From assembly GCA_903870905.1 (NCBI GenBank), contig CAIQEU010000019.1, forward strand, positions 1-36,156: DNA of 36,156 nucleotides, written 5' to 3'. Below the pieces are notes generated by a model. That model was not told the DNA's origin and made no database searches. It saw only the letters and a list, made by a program, of their open reading frames with translations. Below are positions 7,556-15,740 of the stretch, piece after piece. Made by a program: the position numbers and the translations under genes. Position 1 is the stretch's first letter. Every line of letters starts with the position of its first letter. This stretch comes from an uncultured Actinomycetes bacterium. Lineage in GTDB: Bacteria > Actinomycetota > Acidimicrobiia > Acidimicrobiales > RAAP-2.

Positions 7556-8464
7556 ATGTCCCGTCCATTCGTGAAGATCGCTGCGGGTCTCGCTGCAGTT
7601 GCCCTTCCATTGTCTGCCGTCACGGCCGTGGCCGGAGCGGCCGGTAACGGTGGGTATGGCGGCCTTGGTGCCATTAACAAGCAGAATGCGATTGCCAACG
7701 AAGTGCCGAGCGCCATCAAGACTGCTGGCAAGCTGCGCGTCGCTTCTGACGCCACCTACGCCCCCATGGAGTACCTCGCCCCCGATAACACGACCGTGAT
7801 CGGCGTCGACGCCGACCTGGCCAAGGCGGTTGGCAAGGTACTCGGTCTCCCCGTACAGATCGACAACGTGACCTTCGACAGCATCATTCCGAAGCTGCAG
7901 TCGAACACCTACGACTTGGGCTTCTCATCCTTCACCGACACCAAGGCTCGTGAGCACTCGGTCAACTTCGTGGACTACTTCTCTGCTGGGGAGTCCTTCT
8001 ACATCAAGAAGGGTCACAAGGCGCTCTCGGGGAGCGGCCTGACCCAGATGTGCGGCCTCACCGTCTCGGTGGAGGCAGGAACCACGGAAGAGTCCGATGC
8101 CAACTCGGCAATTGCCGCCTGCGCCAAGATCCACAAGACGGGCCCGACCGTTCGGTCCTTCAACGACCAGGCGACGGCCAATCTGGCCGTCTCGTCGGGT
8201 CAGGCTGATGTTGGCTTCGCCGACCAGCCCATCTCTGGCTACATCGTCGCCACCTCGAAGGGCGTGTTCGTGAACTCGGGCAAGCCCTTCGCCGCTGCGC
8301 CCTACGGCATTGCGGCGGGCAAGACCTACAGCGGCCTCGACAAGGCAGTCCTCGACGCCATGAAGTACCTCGTCACCAAGGGGTACTACTCCTCGATCCT
8401 CAAGTACTGGGGTCAGAGCTCGGGTGCTGTGAAGACCATCACGGAGAACAAGGCGATCTTCTAG
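7556..8464 (+). CDS. Polar amino acid ABC transporter substrate-binding protein
   Basis: The product (302 aa) is a family 3 periplasmic-type binding protein. After an N-terminal export signal (MSRPFVKIAAG then a hydrophobic run ending near AVAGAAG) comes GKLRVASDATYAPMEYL, then DADLAKAVGKVLG and FDSIIPKLQSNTYDLGFSSFT, the classic amino acid-binding fold. The ATG at 7556 is preceded by AGGAGG (7544-7549); a longer frame from 7517 lacks this site. There is no lipobox cysteine after the signal, which is unusual for a binding protein in a single-membrane cell. Two cysteines near the middle (about residues 163 and 190) could pair. It is followed by its permease and ATPase genes, so it delivers the substrate to that importer. 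The exact amino acid is unknown. Confidence 0.9.
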   Translation: MSRPFVKIAAGLAAVALPLSAVTAVAGAAGNGGYGGLGAINKQNAIANEVPSAIKTAGKLRVASDATYAPMEYLAPDNTTVIGVDADLAKAVGKVLGLPVQIDNVTFDSIIPKLQSNTYDLGFSSFTDTKAREHSVNFVDYFSAGESFYIKKGHKALSGSGLTQMCGLTVSVEAGTTEESDANSAIAACAKIHKTGPTVRSFNDQATANLAVSSGQADVGFADQPISGYIVATSKGVFVNSGKPFAAAPYGIAAGKTYSGLDKAVLDAMKYLVTKGYYSSILKYWGQSSGAVKTITENKAIF

Positions 8465-8495
8465 TCGTTCTCGGTAGTCCGGCGGGCGGAGTACG

Positions 8496-9503
8496 GTGCA
8501 TCTCGTGGATGCTCCGACTCCGCCCGTTTCGCATTCCGGCGAGGCTCGTACCGCGCCGCCGGCCCTCGACGTCGTTCCCGTCCGCCACGTCGGTCGATGG
8601 ATCGCGAGCGGTGTCCTCCTCATCGTCGTGGCGATGTTCCTCCACACGCTGTTCTCCCACATTCCTCGAAACGGCAACCCACACGATTCTCGATTCGAGT
8701 GGAACGTCGTGGGGCACTACCTCTTCCAGTGGTCCATCGTCCACGGAGCGATCGTCACCCTGGAGATCACCGCGATCTCCATGGCAGCAGGTGTCCTCCT
8801 CGGCATCGTGCTGGCGTCGATGCGCTTGTCGGCCAATCGACAGCTGCGCTGGGTGAGCTGGTCCTACCTCTGGTTCTTCCGGGGGACGCCGGTCTACGTC
8901 CAGCTCATCTTCTGGTCGAACTTGGCCTGGATCTACCCCCGACTCTCGGTGGGCGTTCCCTTCGGGCCGTCGTTCTGGTCGATGGACACGAACTCGCTCA
9001 TCACGAACTTGTTCCTCGTTGCCGTGATCGGTCTGTCGCTCAACGAAGCGGCCTACATGGCCGAGATCGTTCGAGCTGGGATCATCGCCGTTGACCACGG
9101 CCAGAGCGAAGCAGCCCAGGCCCTCGGGATGCGACGGGTGCAGACGCTCGTGCGCATCGTGTTGCCACAAGCCATGCGGGTCATCGTGCCGCCGACGGGG
9201 AATGAGACCATCTCCATGCTCAAGACCACCTCGCTCGTTGGTGCGGCGCTCGGTGGCGGGGGAGAGCTCTACCGTGCCGTGCAGAACATCTACGACCTCA
9301 ACTACCTCATTCCGCCGCTGCTCATCGTTGGGTGCCTCTGGTACTTGGCGATGACGTCGGTGCTCTCGATTGGGCAGTTCTACATCGAGCGCTACTACGG
9401 CCGAGGCATCGGCGTTGGACCTGCCCCGCTCACCTTGTCCCAGACCATTCGTCGGAGCCTCCGCCGCACGCAACGTCCGCCGATGCCGGGAGCGCCGTCA
9501 TGA
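8496..9503 (+). CDS. Polar amino acid ABC transporter permease
   Basis: The product (335 aa) is a membrane-spanning permease of the His/Glu/Gln family. An N-terminal hydrophilic part of about 35 residues and a first helix precede the conserved core, which starts at [14 protein letters not shown]. The segment [12 protein letters not shown] is the family hallmark. The ATPase-contact loop (EAA motif) reads [13 protein letters not shown] within the stretch from EIVRAGI to [11 protein letters not shown]. The GTG at 8496 has GGCGGA just upstream (about 8485-8490); an in-frame GTG at 8505 is an alternative. Its TGA overlaps the start of the ATPase gene (ATGA), so the two are translationally coupled. 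Only one permease gene is present, which implies a homodimeric channel. The protein is longer than the usual 220-250 residues because of the N-terminal extension. Confidence 0.9.
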   Translation: MHLVDAPTPPVSHSGEARTAPPALDVVPVRHVGRWIASGVLLIVVAMFLHTLFSHIPRNGNPHDSRFEWNVVGHYLFQWSIVHGAIVTLEITAISMAAGVLLGIVLASMRLSANRQLRWVSWSYLWFFRGTPVYVQLIFWSNLAWIYPRLSVGVPFGPSFWSMDTNSLITNLFLVAVIGLSLNEAAYMAEIVRAGIIAVDHGQSEAAQALGMRRVQTLVRIVLPQAMRVIVPPTGNETISMLKTTSLVGAALGGGGELYRAVQNIYDLNYLIPPLLIVGCLWYLAMTSVLSIGQFYIERYYGRGIGVGPAPLTLSQTIRRSLRRTQRPPMPGAPS

Positions 9504-10264
9504 GTGAACCCATGGTGAGAGCGGAGAACGTCCACAAGTCCTTCGGGCACTTGGAGGTGCTGAAGGGCATCGACTTGGAGGTGCGAGCGGGCGAGGTCGC
9601 CTGCCTGCTCGGACCATCGGGTTCGGGCAAGTCGACCTTCCTGCGGTGCATCAACCACCTCGAGAAGATCACCGCTGGACGCCTCTCGGTCGACGGCGAG
9701 CTCGTGGGCTACGAGGAGCGACGTGGGCGGCTGTATGAGTTGACCGAGCACCGAGTCTGCGCCAAGCGTGCCGAGATCGGCATGGTCTTCCAGCGGTTCA
9801 ACCTCTTCCCGCACTTGACCGTGCTCGACAACGTGCTCATCGGTCCGAGAACGGTGAAGAAGGATCGGTCAGCGGCAACCGTCGATCGTGCTCGGGCCCT
9901 CCTCGACAGGGTTGGGTTGGCGGCCAAGGAATCGGTCTATCCGGGGCAACTCTCTGGTGGCCAACAGCAACGAGTGGCGATCGCTCGAGCGCTCTGCATG
10001 GAGCCGAAGCTCATGCTCTTCGACGAGCCCACCTCGGCGCTCGATCCCGAGCTCGTCGGTGAGGTCTTAGACGTCATGCGGCAACTCGCCGCTGATGGGA
10101 TGACGATGGTCGTGGTCACCCATGAGATTGGATTCGCCCGTGAGGTGGGCGACACCGCGTACTTCATGGATGGTGGCGTCATCCTCGAATCGGGTGATCC
10201 ACGCCAGGTGCTCGTCCAACCCACCCACCCGCGCCTGCAGGACTTCTTGTCGAAGGTGCTCTAG
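9500..10264 (+). CDS. Polar amino acid ABC transporter ATPase
   Basis: The product (254 aa) is the cytoplasmic ATPase that powers the importer encoded by the two preceding genes. It shows Walker A GPSGSGKS (about residues 38-45), the Q-loop [10 protein letters not shown], the signature LSGGQQQR, Walker [13 protein letters not shown] and the switch histidine in VVVTHE. This pattern and length match GlnQ/GltL-type ATPases. The ATG at 9500 lies in an ATGA overlap with the permease stop; longer in-frame readings run through the permease in another frame and are not real. The CoA-transferase gene follows after only 2 bases, so it may share the transcript although its function is unrelated. Confidence 0.93.
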   Translation: MSEPMVRAENVHKSFGHLEVLKGIDLEVRAGEVACLLGPSGSGKSTFLRCINHLEKITAGRLSVDGELVGYEERRGRLYELTEHRVCAKRAEIGMVFQRFNLFPHLTVLDNVLIGPRTVKKDRSAATVDRARALLDRVGLAAKESVYPGQLSGGQQQRVAIARALCMEPKLMLFDEPTSALDPELVGEVLDVMRQLAADGMTMVVVTHEIGFAREVGDTAYFMDGGVILESGDPRQVLVQPTHPRLQDFLSKVL

Positions 10265-10266
10265 GG

Positions 10267-11433
10267 GTGCCGTGGCCCGCTGATCATGCCTCCAACGAGC
10301 ACCTTCCCCTCGCGGGGATCAAGGTGCTCGATTGCTCTCGGGTCCTCGCTGGCCCCTTCGCCAGTCAGATCCTCGGTGACCTCGGTGCTGACGTGATCAA
10401 GGTGGAGCAACGCGAGACCGGAGATCCGGTCCGCCAACTCGGCCCCCCCTTCGTCGGCGATTCCGCCGCCTACTTCTTGGCCACCAACCGCAATCGACGG
10501 TCCATGGTCGCTGACTTCACGAGCGACGCAGATCGGTCGGTGATCGCCGAACTCGCGGCCGAAGCCGATGTCCTCATTGAGAACTTCCTGCCCCACCAAG
10601 CCGCAGCGTTCGGGTTCGACGAGTTGCGTGACGCGCTGCCGGGCCTCGTGTGGATCTCCGTGCGACCTGCTCGGACCGGTGGACCCCTCGCCAGCCAACC
10701 AGCCTTCGACCTCTTGGCCCAGGCGAGGTCGGGCATCATGGCGGTCACGGGCAGCGTGGGTGGACCACCAACCAAGGTTGGCGCGCCCATCGCCGACGTG
10801 CTCGCCGGCCTCTACGCAGCGGTGGCGGCACTCGCTGGGCTGCAGGCGACAGGGAGGCGAGGCGACAGGTTCCACGCCGAGGTGCCCCTCCTCGAGTCGG
10901 CGATCACCGGTCTCGTCAACCAGACGCAGAACGTCCTTGTGACCGGTCATGAGCCACAGCGACTCGGGAACGACCATCCATCGATCGCTCCCTACGGTCC
11001 CGTTGCCTGCAGCGACGGACCACTGCTCCTCGCCGTCGGCACCGAGCGACAGTACCGAGCGCTCCTCGGCGTGCTCGACGACGCAACCCTTCGCAGCGAT
11101 CCCCGCTTCGCCACCAACGGTGATCGGGTGGAGCACCGTGATGCGCTGGCGCAGGTTCTCGACGGCATCTTCGGGTCAGCAACCCGAGCGCAGTGGATGG
11201 AGCTCCTCGGCCGAGCGGGAATTCCCTCGGCGCCGATCAATACGGTGGCAGAGGCGCTCAGTGACCCCCAGGTTCGCGACCACGGCCTCCTCGTCGACGC
11301 CACCTACGACGGCCAACCCGTCCGAATCGTCGGTTCGCCCATCACGATCAACGGCGCCGTCCTCCCGCTGCGGAGGATGCCGCCGGCACTCGGGGCGGAC
11401 GATGCCGCCATTCGACGGGGGATTGAGGAGTGA
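10267..11433 (+). CDS. Class III CoA-transferase (CaiB/BaiF family)
   Basis: The product (388 aa) moves CoA between carboxylic acids through an aspartyl-CoA intermediate. The family opening LAGIKVLDCSRVLAGPFAS and LGADVIKVEQ are clear, as are NRNRRSMVAD and FLPHQAAAFGFD. The segment PAFDLLAQARSG carries the predicted catalytic aspartate, and GAPIADVLAGLYA follows. Length fits the family (about 380-430). The GTG at 10267 lies 2 bases after the ATPase stop. The stop overlaps the next gene (GTGA), so the two are co-transcribed. The acid substrate is not evident; the nearby nitroreductase, EthD-like and acyl-CoA synthetase genes suggest catabolism of an organic acid, but that is inference. Confidence 0.9.
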   Translation: MPWPADHASNEHLPLAGIKVLDCSRVLAGPFASQILGDLGADVIKVEQRETGDPVRQLGPPFVGDSAAYFLATNRNRRSMVADFTSDADRSVIAELAAEADVLIENFLPHQAAAFGFDELRDALPGLVWISVRPARTGGPLASQPAFDLLAQARSGIMAVTGSVGGPPTKVGAPIADVLAGLYAAVAALAGLQATGRRGDRFHAEVPLLESAITGLVNQTQNVLVTGHEPQRLGNDHPSIAPYGPVACSDGPLLLAVGTERQYRALLGVLDDATLRSDPRFATNGDRVEHRDALAQVLDGIFGSATRAQWMELLGRAGIPSAPINTVAEALSDPQVRDHGLLVDATYDGQPVRIVGSPITINGAVLPLRRMPPALGADDAAIRRGIEE

Positions 11434-11900
11434 GTCGACGACTCCCGACCGAACACCGCTTCGACGCCGGTGATGGCACCGCCGTTGCTGGGCTCGTGGA
11501 GGGGGTGCTCACGCGTGGTGGATGGGTGAACCTGACTCCAGGTCTCGGCGAGGATTTGGCGCAGTTCGTGCCTGGGAAGGGGATCTTCTCGCTCCTCGCC
11601 GGCGCCCCGGCGAAGCCCTTCGCCGAGGTGAGCATCGTGCCCGGCAAGGTGTTCCAGATCGGCGTGCAGCACGGCCTCGGTCGCCTTGGGTTGGCGGGCC
11701 TTGCCGAGCGGGGATGTTCCCTTCCTGAGGGGTGGCGCCTCCTCCAAGACCACGCTCGTCGAGGCCTCATCGTCGCCCCAAGTGTCAACCCGCAGCACAT
11801 TGCCCAGTGGGTCGTCGACGCACTGCGTGGCCTCTCGGCAATCCCGGCTCAAGCCACCTGGACTGCGATGGTCTTCAGCTCGTCGGAGAAACCTTCGTGA
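11430..11900 (+). CDS. Protein of unknown function, coupled to CoA-transferase
   Basis: I do not recognise this 156-residue protein. It starts with GTG in a 4-base overlap with the CoA-transferase stop, so translation is probably coupled. The composition is that of a normal soluble protein: no signal peptide or membrane helix, one cysteine, and glycine-rich segments around LTPGLGEDLAQFVPGKG and GVQHGLGRLGLAGL. The C-terminal half (PEGWRLLQDHARRGLIV and onward) has the alternating pattern of an alpha/beta domain. Its last 26 bases overlap the 3' end of the convergent nitroreductase gene. It may be an accessory protein of the CoA-transferase step, but only position suggests this. Confidence 0.6.
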   Translation: MSRRLPTEHRFDAGDGTAVAGLVEGVLTRGGWVNLTPGLGEDLAQFVPGKGIFSLLAGAPAKPFAEVSIVPGKVFQIGVQHGLGRLGLAGLAERGCSLPEGWRLLQDHARRGLIVAPSVNPQHIAQWVVDALRGLSAIPAQATWTAMVFSSSEKPS

Positions 11901-12579
11901 ACGGTTGACCATCGAGGCGATCGATGGTGGCGAACGCCTCAACGGGCTGTCGCCGGAGCTTGGTCGGTTGGTGCTCGGGGTAGCCGAGGGCGATGAGGCC
12001 AGCGATGGCGTGGTGGTCCTCCATGCCGATGAGCGGTCGAACGTCGGCTTCGACCCGGGCCAGCATCGTCGTGAGCACCCCGCCGAGGCCGTGGGCTCGA
12101 GCGGCGAGGAGGAGCGACCAGGCGAAGGGGTAGATCGACCCACCTCCGACCATGGTGTAGCGGTCGAGGTCGCGGTCGGTCGTGGCCAGACACCGGAGGT
12201 CGGCAACCAGCATGAGGAGCACTGGAGCGGTGTCTAAGTGCTCGGCGAAGCCGCCTGGTCCGGCTTGCAGTGCCGCAGCGAGGGCGGGCGCTTCAGCAAT
12301 GGCGGCTGCTTCTGCCGGACGATTCGTGATGGGGGCGAACGCCGTGAGGCCAGCGGCCCCCATGGAGAGGTACTCGTACCAGGGGCCGAGGTAGAGGTCT
12401 CGCAGTTGAGCTCGCAGCGTGGAATCCTCCACGACGACCACTCGCCAGCCCTGGCGATTGCCGCCGTTGGGAGCGAATCGGGCGGTCTCGAGGAGGTCGT
12501 ACACCGTGGAGGGATCGACCGGCTGGTCGGTGAAGGCCCGAACAGCGCCTGTGCTTCGAAGTCCGTCGAGGAGTTCCAT
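11875..12579 (-). CDS. Nitroreductase-family FMN oxidoreductase
   Basis: The product (234 aa) belongs to the FMN-dependent nitroreductase fold, whose members reduce nitro groups, quinones, enones or halogenated rings using NAD(P)H. The N-terminus ELLDGLRSTGAVRAFTDQPV and LLETARFAPNGGNRQGWRVVVV are the usual flavin-binding segment, although the first arginine motif is slightly altered (STGAVR instead of R-S-x-R). The C-terminal part has AARAHGLGGVLTTM and the terminal GYPE turn typical of the family. A roughly 50-residue helical insertion follows LYLGPWYEYLS. The ATG at 12579 leaves a 55-bp divergent promoter region shared with the EthD-like gene, so the two may respond to the same signal. Its natural substrate is unknown. 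Confidence 0.85.
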   Translation of the reverse strand: MELLDGLRSTGAVRAFTDQPVDPSTVYDLLETARFAPNGGNRQGWRVVVVEDSTLRAQLRDLYLGPWYEYLSMGAAGLTAFAPITNRPAEAAAIAEAPALAAALQAGPGGFAEHLDTAPVLLMLVADLRCLATTDRDLDRYTMVGGGSIYPFAWSLLLAARAHGLGGVLTTMLARVEADVRPLIGMEDHHAIAGLIALGYPEHQPTKLRRQPVEAFATIDRLDGQPFTKVSPTS

Positions 12580-12634
12580 GGACGTACCCTACGGGTGCTG
12601 TCGTTGTGGCAGGCTCACATTGGGGGAGGGGATC

Positions 12635-13369
12635 ATGGAGAAGTTGATCTACGTGTGCTGGCTGCCGGAAGGCACGGCGCCCGAGCAGGTTGGGGCAACC
12701 TTTCGAGGAACGGTGGCGCCTGCGCTCATCGACCTCGGCGTGCTCGGACTCGAGTTGCACGTCGACGATGAGTTCGCCGACACCCGGGCACCGGTCCCAC
12801 CACCAGCCGATGAGCGATTGCCCAACGCGGTGGTGTCGATCTGGGTGGATGCCTACGACTTCCGAGCCCCGGTTGAGGCCGTGATCGCCAAGGCCTGCGA
12901 GCGATTCGCTGGGTATCAAGTGGTGGAATCGCTCTACGGCGACTACGGCCGCAATCCCCATTCGAGCCCGAGGGACTGGGCGGACGGCGAGCGCTCGCCG
13001 GGCATCGTCACCATGGCGCTGTTCCCGAAGAAGCCGGGAATGGAGACCGAAGCGTTCTGGTCCTTCTGGCACGGGCACCAGAGCCCGATGTCCGAGGCCA
13101 TCCAGCCCCGGTGTCGCTACGTGCGGAACTTGGTCGTTCGCCCCTTCACCGCCGATGCGCCGGACTTTCAGGGCATCGTGGCCGAAGCATGGCCGTCCAA
13201 AGAGCACGTTGAAGACCCCATGTTGTTCTTCGAAGCGTACGGCGACAAGGACGTCCTCATGGCCAACATCACGACCATGATCGAGCACGGCCAGGCGTTC
13301 ATGGACATGGAGCGACTCCGCAGCGTGACCATGAGCGAGTGGATCATGAAGACCATTGGGGTGAACTGA
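12635..13369 (+). CDS. EthD-like dimeric alpha/beta-barrel protein
   Basis: The product (244 aa) appears to hold two ferredoxin-like (dimeric alpha/beta-barrel) repeats, the fold of EthD, a small protein needed for ethyl tert-butyl ether degradation, and of some polyketide cyclases. The second half carries the most recognisable segment, GIVTMALFPKKPGME followed by EAFWSFWHGHQSPM, where the W-x2-x-H pattern is typical of EthD. The first half (KLIYVCWLPEGTAPEQVGATF) looks like a degenerate copy. The ATG at 12635 has GGGGAGGGG upstream; longer frames from 12419 run through the antisense of the nitroreductase. Its stop overlaps the next start by one base (TGATG). No catalytic role can be assigned with confidence. 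Confidence 0.7.
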   Translation: MEKLIYVCWLPEGTAPEQVGATFRGTVAPALIDLGVLGLELHVDDEFADTRAPVPPPADERLPNAVVSIWVDAYDFRAPVEAVIAKACERFAGYQVVESLYGDYGRNPHSSPRDWADGERSPGIVTMALFPKKPGMETEAFWSFWHGHQSPMSEAIQPRCRYVRNLVVRPFTADAPDFQGIVAEAWPSKEHVEDPMLFFEAYGDKDVLMANITTMIEHGQAFMDMERLRSVTMSEWIMKTIGVN

Positions 13370-13836
13370 TGCTGAGCCCAGCAGAACTTCGGGCTGCGCA
13401 CGATCGATTCGTGGCCGTTGCTGGCGAGTGTGCCCGCACCCAGCAGTGGCGGGCATGGGCTGACCTCTTCAGCGACGACGCCACCTACGACGAGCACGTC
13501 TTCGGGCACTTCGAGGGTCCAGAGGAGATCTACCACTGGATCCAGCCCCTCATGTCGAGGTTCCCCAATTCAGAGATGCACGCCTTCCCGCATGAGTGGT
13601 GCGTCTTCGACGACGAGCGGAACTGGTCGATCTGTTGGATTCAGAATCGATTCGACGACCCGGGTGACGGGGTTCTCTACCAGGCACCCAACGTGACGGT
13701 GCTCCACTTCGGTCCCGATGGCAAGGTCACCCACGAAGAAGACGTCTACAACCCCATGACGTTCGCACCCATCGTGACAGCGTTCATGGAGGCCTACGCA
13801 GCCCATCACGGAAGCGAAGGGTCGAGCGATGCCTGA
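13369..13836 (+). CDS. SnoaL-like (NTF2-fold) protein
   Basis: The product (155 aa) has the length and pattern of SnoaL-like NTF2-fold proteins, a cone-shaped fold used by polyketide cyclases, ring hydroxylase beta subunits and small isomerases. Visible cues are the N-terminal helices (AAHDRFVAVAGECARTQQWRA), then WADLFSDDATYDEHVFGHFEG, a stretch found in many family members, and the strand-rich second half with FDDERNWSICWIQNRF. The start ATG overlaps the stop of the EthD-like gene by one base. Its end overlaps the redoxin gene by 8 bases. The three genes therefore form one tightly coupled operon. A ring-closing, isomerising or ligand-binding role is possible, but the substrate is unknown. 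Confidence 0.75.
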   Translation: MLSPAELRAAHDRFVAVAGECARTQQWRAWADLFSDDATYDEHVFGHFEGPEEIYHWIQPLMSRFPNSEMHAFPHEWCVFDDERNWSICWIQNRFDDPGDGVLYQAPNVTVLHFGPDGKVTHEEDVYNPMTFAPIVTAFMEAYAAHHGSEGSSDA

Positions 13837-14845
13837 GATCACCGTGCTCACGAGCGACGTCCACCTGGTCGAAGGGACGGTGAGCGAGTCCAGCGCCACG
13901 TTGCCGCTCGCCGACCTCGAGCGAGTCACGGGTTTCGTGCTCAAAGAGGTTGGGCTCTGCAGCGGCCCGACCTGCATTCCGCTGATGGGCCGAACGGTCG
14001 TGACCGACGAGGTCGTCGATCTCGTGGCACTGGCTGCAGTGCTCGGTCGGACGCTCGTCCTCGACGCAGATGCCGAGATGGTTGCCATGAGCGATGACGC
14101 GCAGCTGCGGTCACAGGTGCTCAACGACAAAGTGGCACCGGAGGTTGTGCTCCCTGACCTCGACGGCACGCTCCACGCACTCTCGGCGTCGCGTGGCAAG
14201 AAGACCCTCCTCGTGACCTTCGCGACGTGGTGCGGGTGCCGCTACGACCTTCCGGGTTGGCAGGCGCTCCTCGATGAACTCGGCGACGACAACCTCGCCA
14301 TCTACGCCGTCGCCGTCGACGAATTCCCCGAGAAGGTCCGGAAGTTCACCGGTGGGTTCGATGGGCCGGTGATGATCGACCGCCACCACGTGCTCTCTGA
14401 GGTCTACGCGATGAGCAACGTGCCAACGGTCGTGTGGATTGACGAAGAGGGCACCATTGCCCTGCCGAACTCCTTGGCCTTCGGCACCGACACCTTCGCC
14501 GAGTTCACCGGGGTCTCCTCAGGTCCACACTTGGACGCCGTTCGGGCCTGGGTGCGTACGGGCGCGGTCCCCGAGGCCGCCAACGAAGCCGTCGCCGACC
14601 TGTCGCTCGATGAGGTTGAGGCTCGGCTCCACTTCCGCATCGGCGCTGAGCTCGCCCGCCGAGGAGCAGCGGACTCGGCGAGAGCACACTTCGATGTGGC
14701 GTCAGCCTTGGCGCCCTACGACTGGACGGTCCGCCGTGCGGCGATGCCGCTGTCGGGCCGAGATCCTTTCGGTCAAGAATTCCTCGACCTCTACGACCAG
14801 TGGCAGAAGGACGGCGCCCCCTACCACGGAGTCACCGCGCTCTGA
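13829..14845 (+). CDS. Thioredoxin-fold protein with a CGC motif and C-terminal helical region
   Basis: The product (338 aa) contains a TlpA/AhpC-TSA-like thioredoxin domain from about residue 100 to 230: APEVVLPDLDGTLHAL, then TLLVTFATWCGCRYDLPGW, VAVDEFPEKVRKF and NVPTVVWIDEEG with the cis-proline. The active site reads W-C135-G-C137-R instead of the usual W-C-x-x-C, so one residue is missing between the cysteines. An N-terminal region has another pair, C44 and C49 (GLCSGPTCIP). The last 80 residues look like helical hairpins (RIGAELARRGAADSARAHFD), similar to a TPR-like repeat. There is no signal peptide or anchor, so it is likely cytoplasmic, unlike most TlpA/ResA proteins. The ATG at 13829 overlaps the SnoaL-like gene by 8 bases. 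It probably performs a thiol-redox step for its operon partners. Confidence 0.78.
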   Translation: MPEITVLTSDVHLVEGTVSESSATLPLADLERVTGFVLKEVGLCSGPTCIPLMGRTVVTDEVVDLVALAAVLGRTLVLDADAEMVAMSDDAQLRSQVLNDKVAPEVVLPDLDGTLHALSASRGKKTLLVTFATWCGCRYDLPGWQALLDELGDDNLAIYAVAVDEFPEKVRKFTGGFDGPVMIDRHHVLSEVYAMSNVPTVVWIDEEGTIALPNSLAFGTDTFAEFTGVSSGPHLDAVRAWVRTGAVPEAANEAVADLSLDEVEARLHFRIGAELARRGAADSARAHFDVASALAPYDWTVRRAAMPLSGRDPFGQEFLDLYDQWQKDGAPYHGVTAL

Positions 14846-14856
14846 GGGGTTCTCAG
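14842..14856. terminator. Weak hairpin between convergent redoxin and ABC permease genes
   Basis: CTGAG (14842-14846) and CTCAG (14852-14856) form a 5-bp stem with a 5-base loop, spanning the stop codons of both convergent genes. There is no T-run, so it would be a weak terminator at best. Confidence 0.25.
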
Positions 14857-15740
14857 GCGTCTCGGCGAACGGCGAAGAAGATGCCGGCACCAACGAGGAC
14901 AACGGCGTAGAGCGCCATGGCGATCACGCCGTGCCACATCGACATCGAGGTGGCCGACACCACAGGCTTCGACACCACGACGGTCTGTTGGATTTCCAAG
15001 GGCAAGAACTTCTGCAGGTGATCTTTGAAGGTGGTGGGAAGCAGTGCCACGATGAGGAAGAGTGGGAACAGCACGCCGACGAAGGCGGAGATTGCCCCGG
15101 CCGTGTGGCGGATGAGGATCCCGAGTCCCAAGGTCACGATCGCCAGGGTCGTGAGGTAGCAGTCGGTGGCGAGGAGTCCTGCGAGGACACCATGGCTCCC
15201 GAGGCTGACCGTTGGGGGTTTGCCGATGTGCGTGGCCGGGAACTGCCCGATGAGCGTCGCCGCGTGGCCGGTGGAGAGGATCGCTTGGCCGAGGAAGAAG
15301 GCGATGAGCTCTGCGACCGCAGCGGTGATGAAGAGCACCGTTGCGAGCACGAGAACCTTGGCCAGCATCACCGTCGAGCGGTGGGGAATGGCGGCGAACG
15401 TGGCTCGGATGGACCCGGTGGAGTACTCCGCACTCACCACCATGACGCCGAGAACGCCAATGGCGAGCGATCCCATGGTGACGCCGGCGAGACTTGCGGT
15501 CAGCGGATCGAAGCCGAAGACATCTTCGGGGTGCTTGCCCCACTGGTTGACGGTGACGGCGCAGAACAGCGCCGAGAACCCCACCATGATGATCGTGAAG
15601 ATGCCGAGGCACCATAGCGAACTGCGGACCGTGCGGAACTTCATCCACTCCGCTTTGATGGCGTCGAGGAGGGAGTAGGAGCCTGCAGGAATGGTTCGTG
15701 CCGATGGCGCCGGGGGAGGTGGCAGCAGGTTGGTGGTCAT
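14853..15740 (-). CDS. ABC-2 type exporter permease
   Basis: The product (295 aa) is an integral membrane subunit with about six hydrophobic segments. A proline-rich N-terminus leads into LLDAIKAEWMKFRTVRSSLW, the typical start of ABC-2 permeases paired with small drug or peptide resistance ATPases. The segment VVSAEYSTGSIRATFAAIPHR is a strong family motif found after the second helix. Its ATG overlaps the ATPase stop (ATGA, 15737-15740), so the two subunits are made together. With one permease and one ATPase the exporter would be a heterotetramer. The transported molecule cannot be inferred. Confidence 0.87.
   Translation of the reverse strand: MTTNLLPPPPAPSARTIPAGSYSLLDAIKAEWMKFRTVRSSLWCLGIFTIIMVGFSALFCAVTVNQWGKHPEDVFGFDPLTASLAGVTMGSLAIGVLGVMVVSAEYSTGSIRATFAAIPHRSTVMLAKVLVLATVLFITAAVAELIAFFLGQAILSTGHAATLIGQFPATHIGKPPTVSLGSHGVLAGLLATDCYLTTLAIVTLGLGILIRHTAGAISAFVGVLFPLFLIVALLPTTFKDHLQKFLPLEIQQTVVVSKPVVSATSMSMWHGVIAMALYAVVLVGAGIFFAVRRDA

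Noticed and set aside
14439-15617. 392-residue plus-strand frame over the redoxin end and ABC permease
   Set aside because: It joins out-of-frame reading of one real gene to the antisense of another; no domain is visible.
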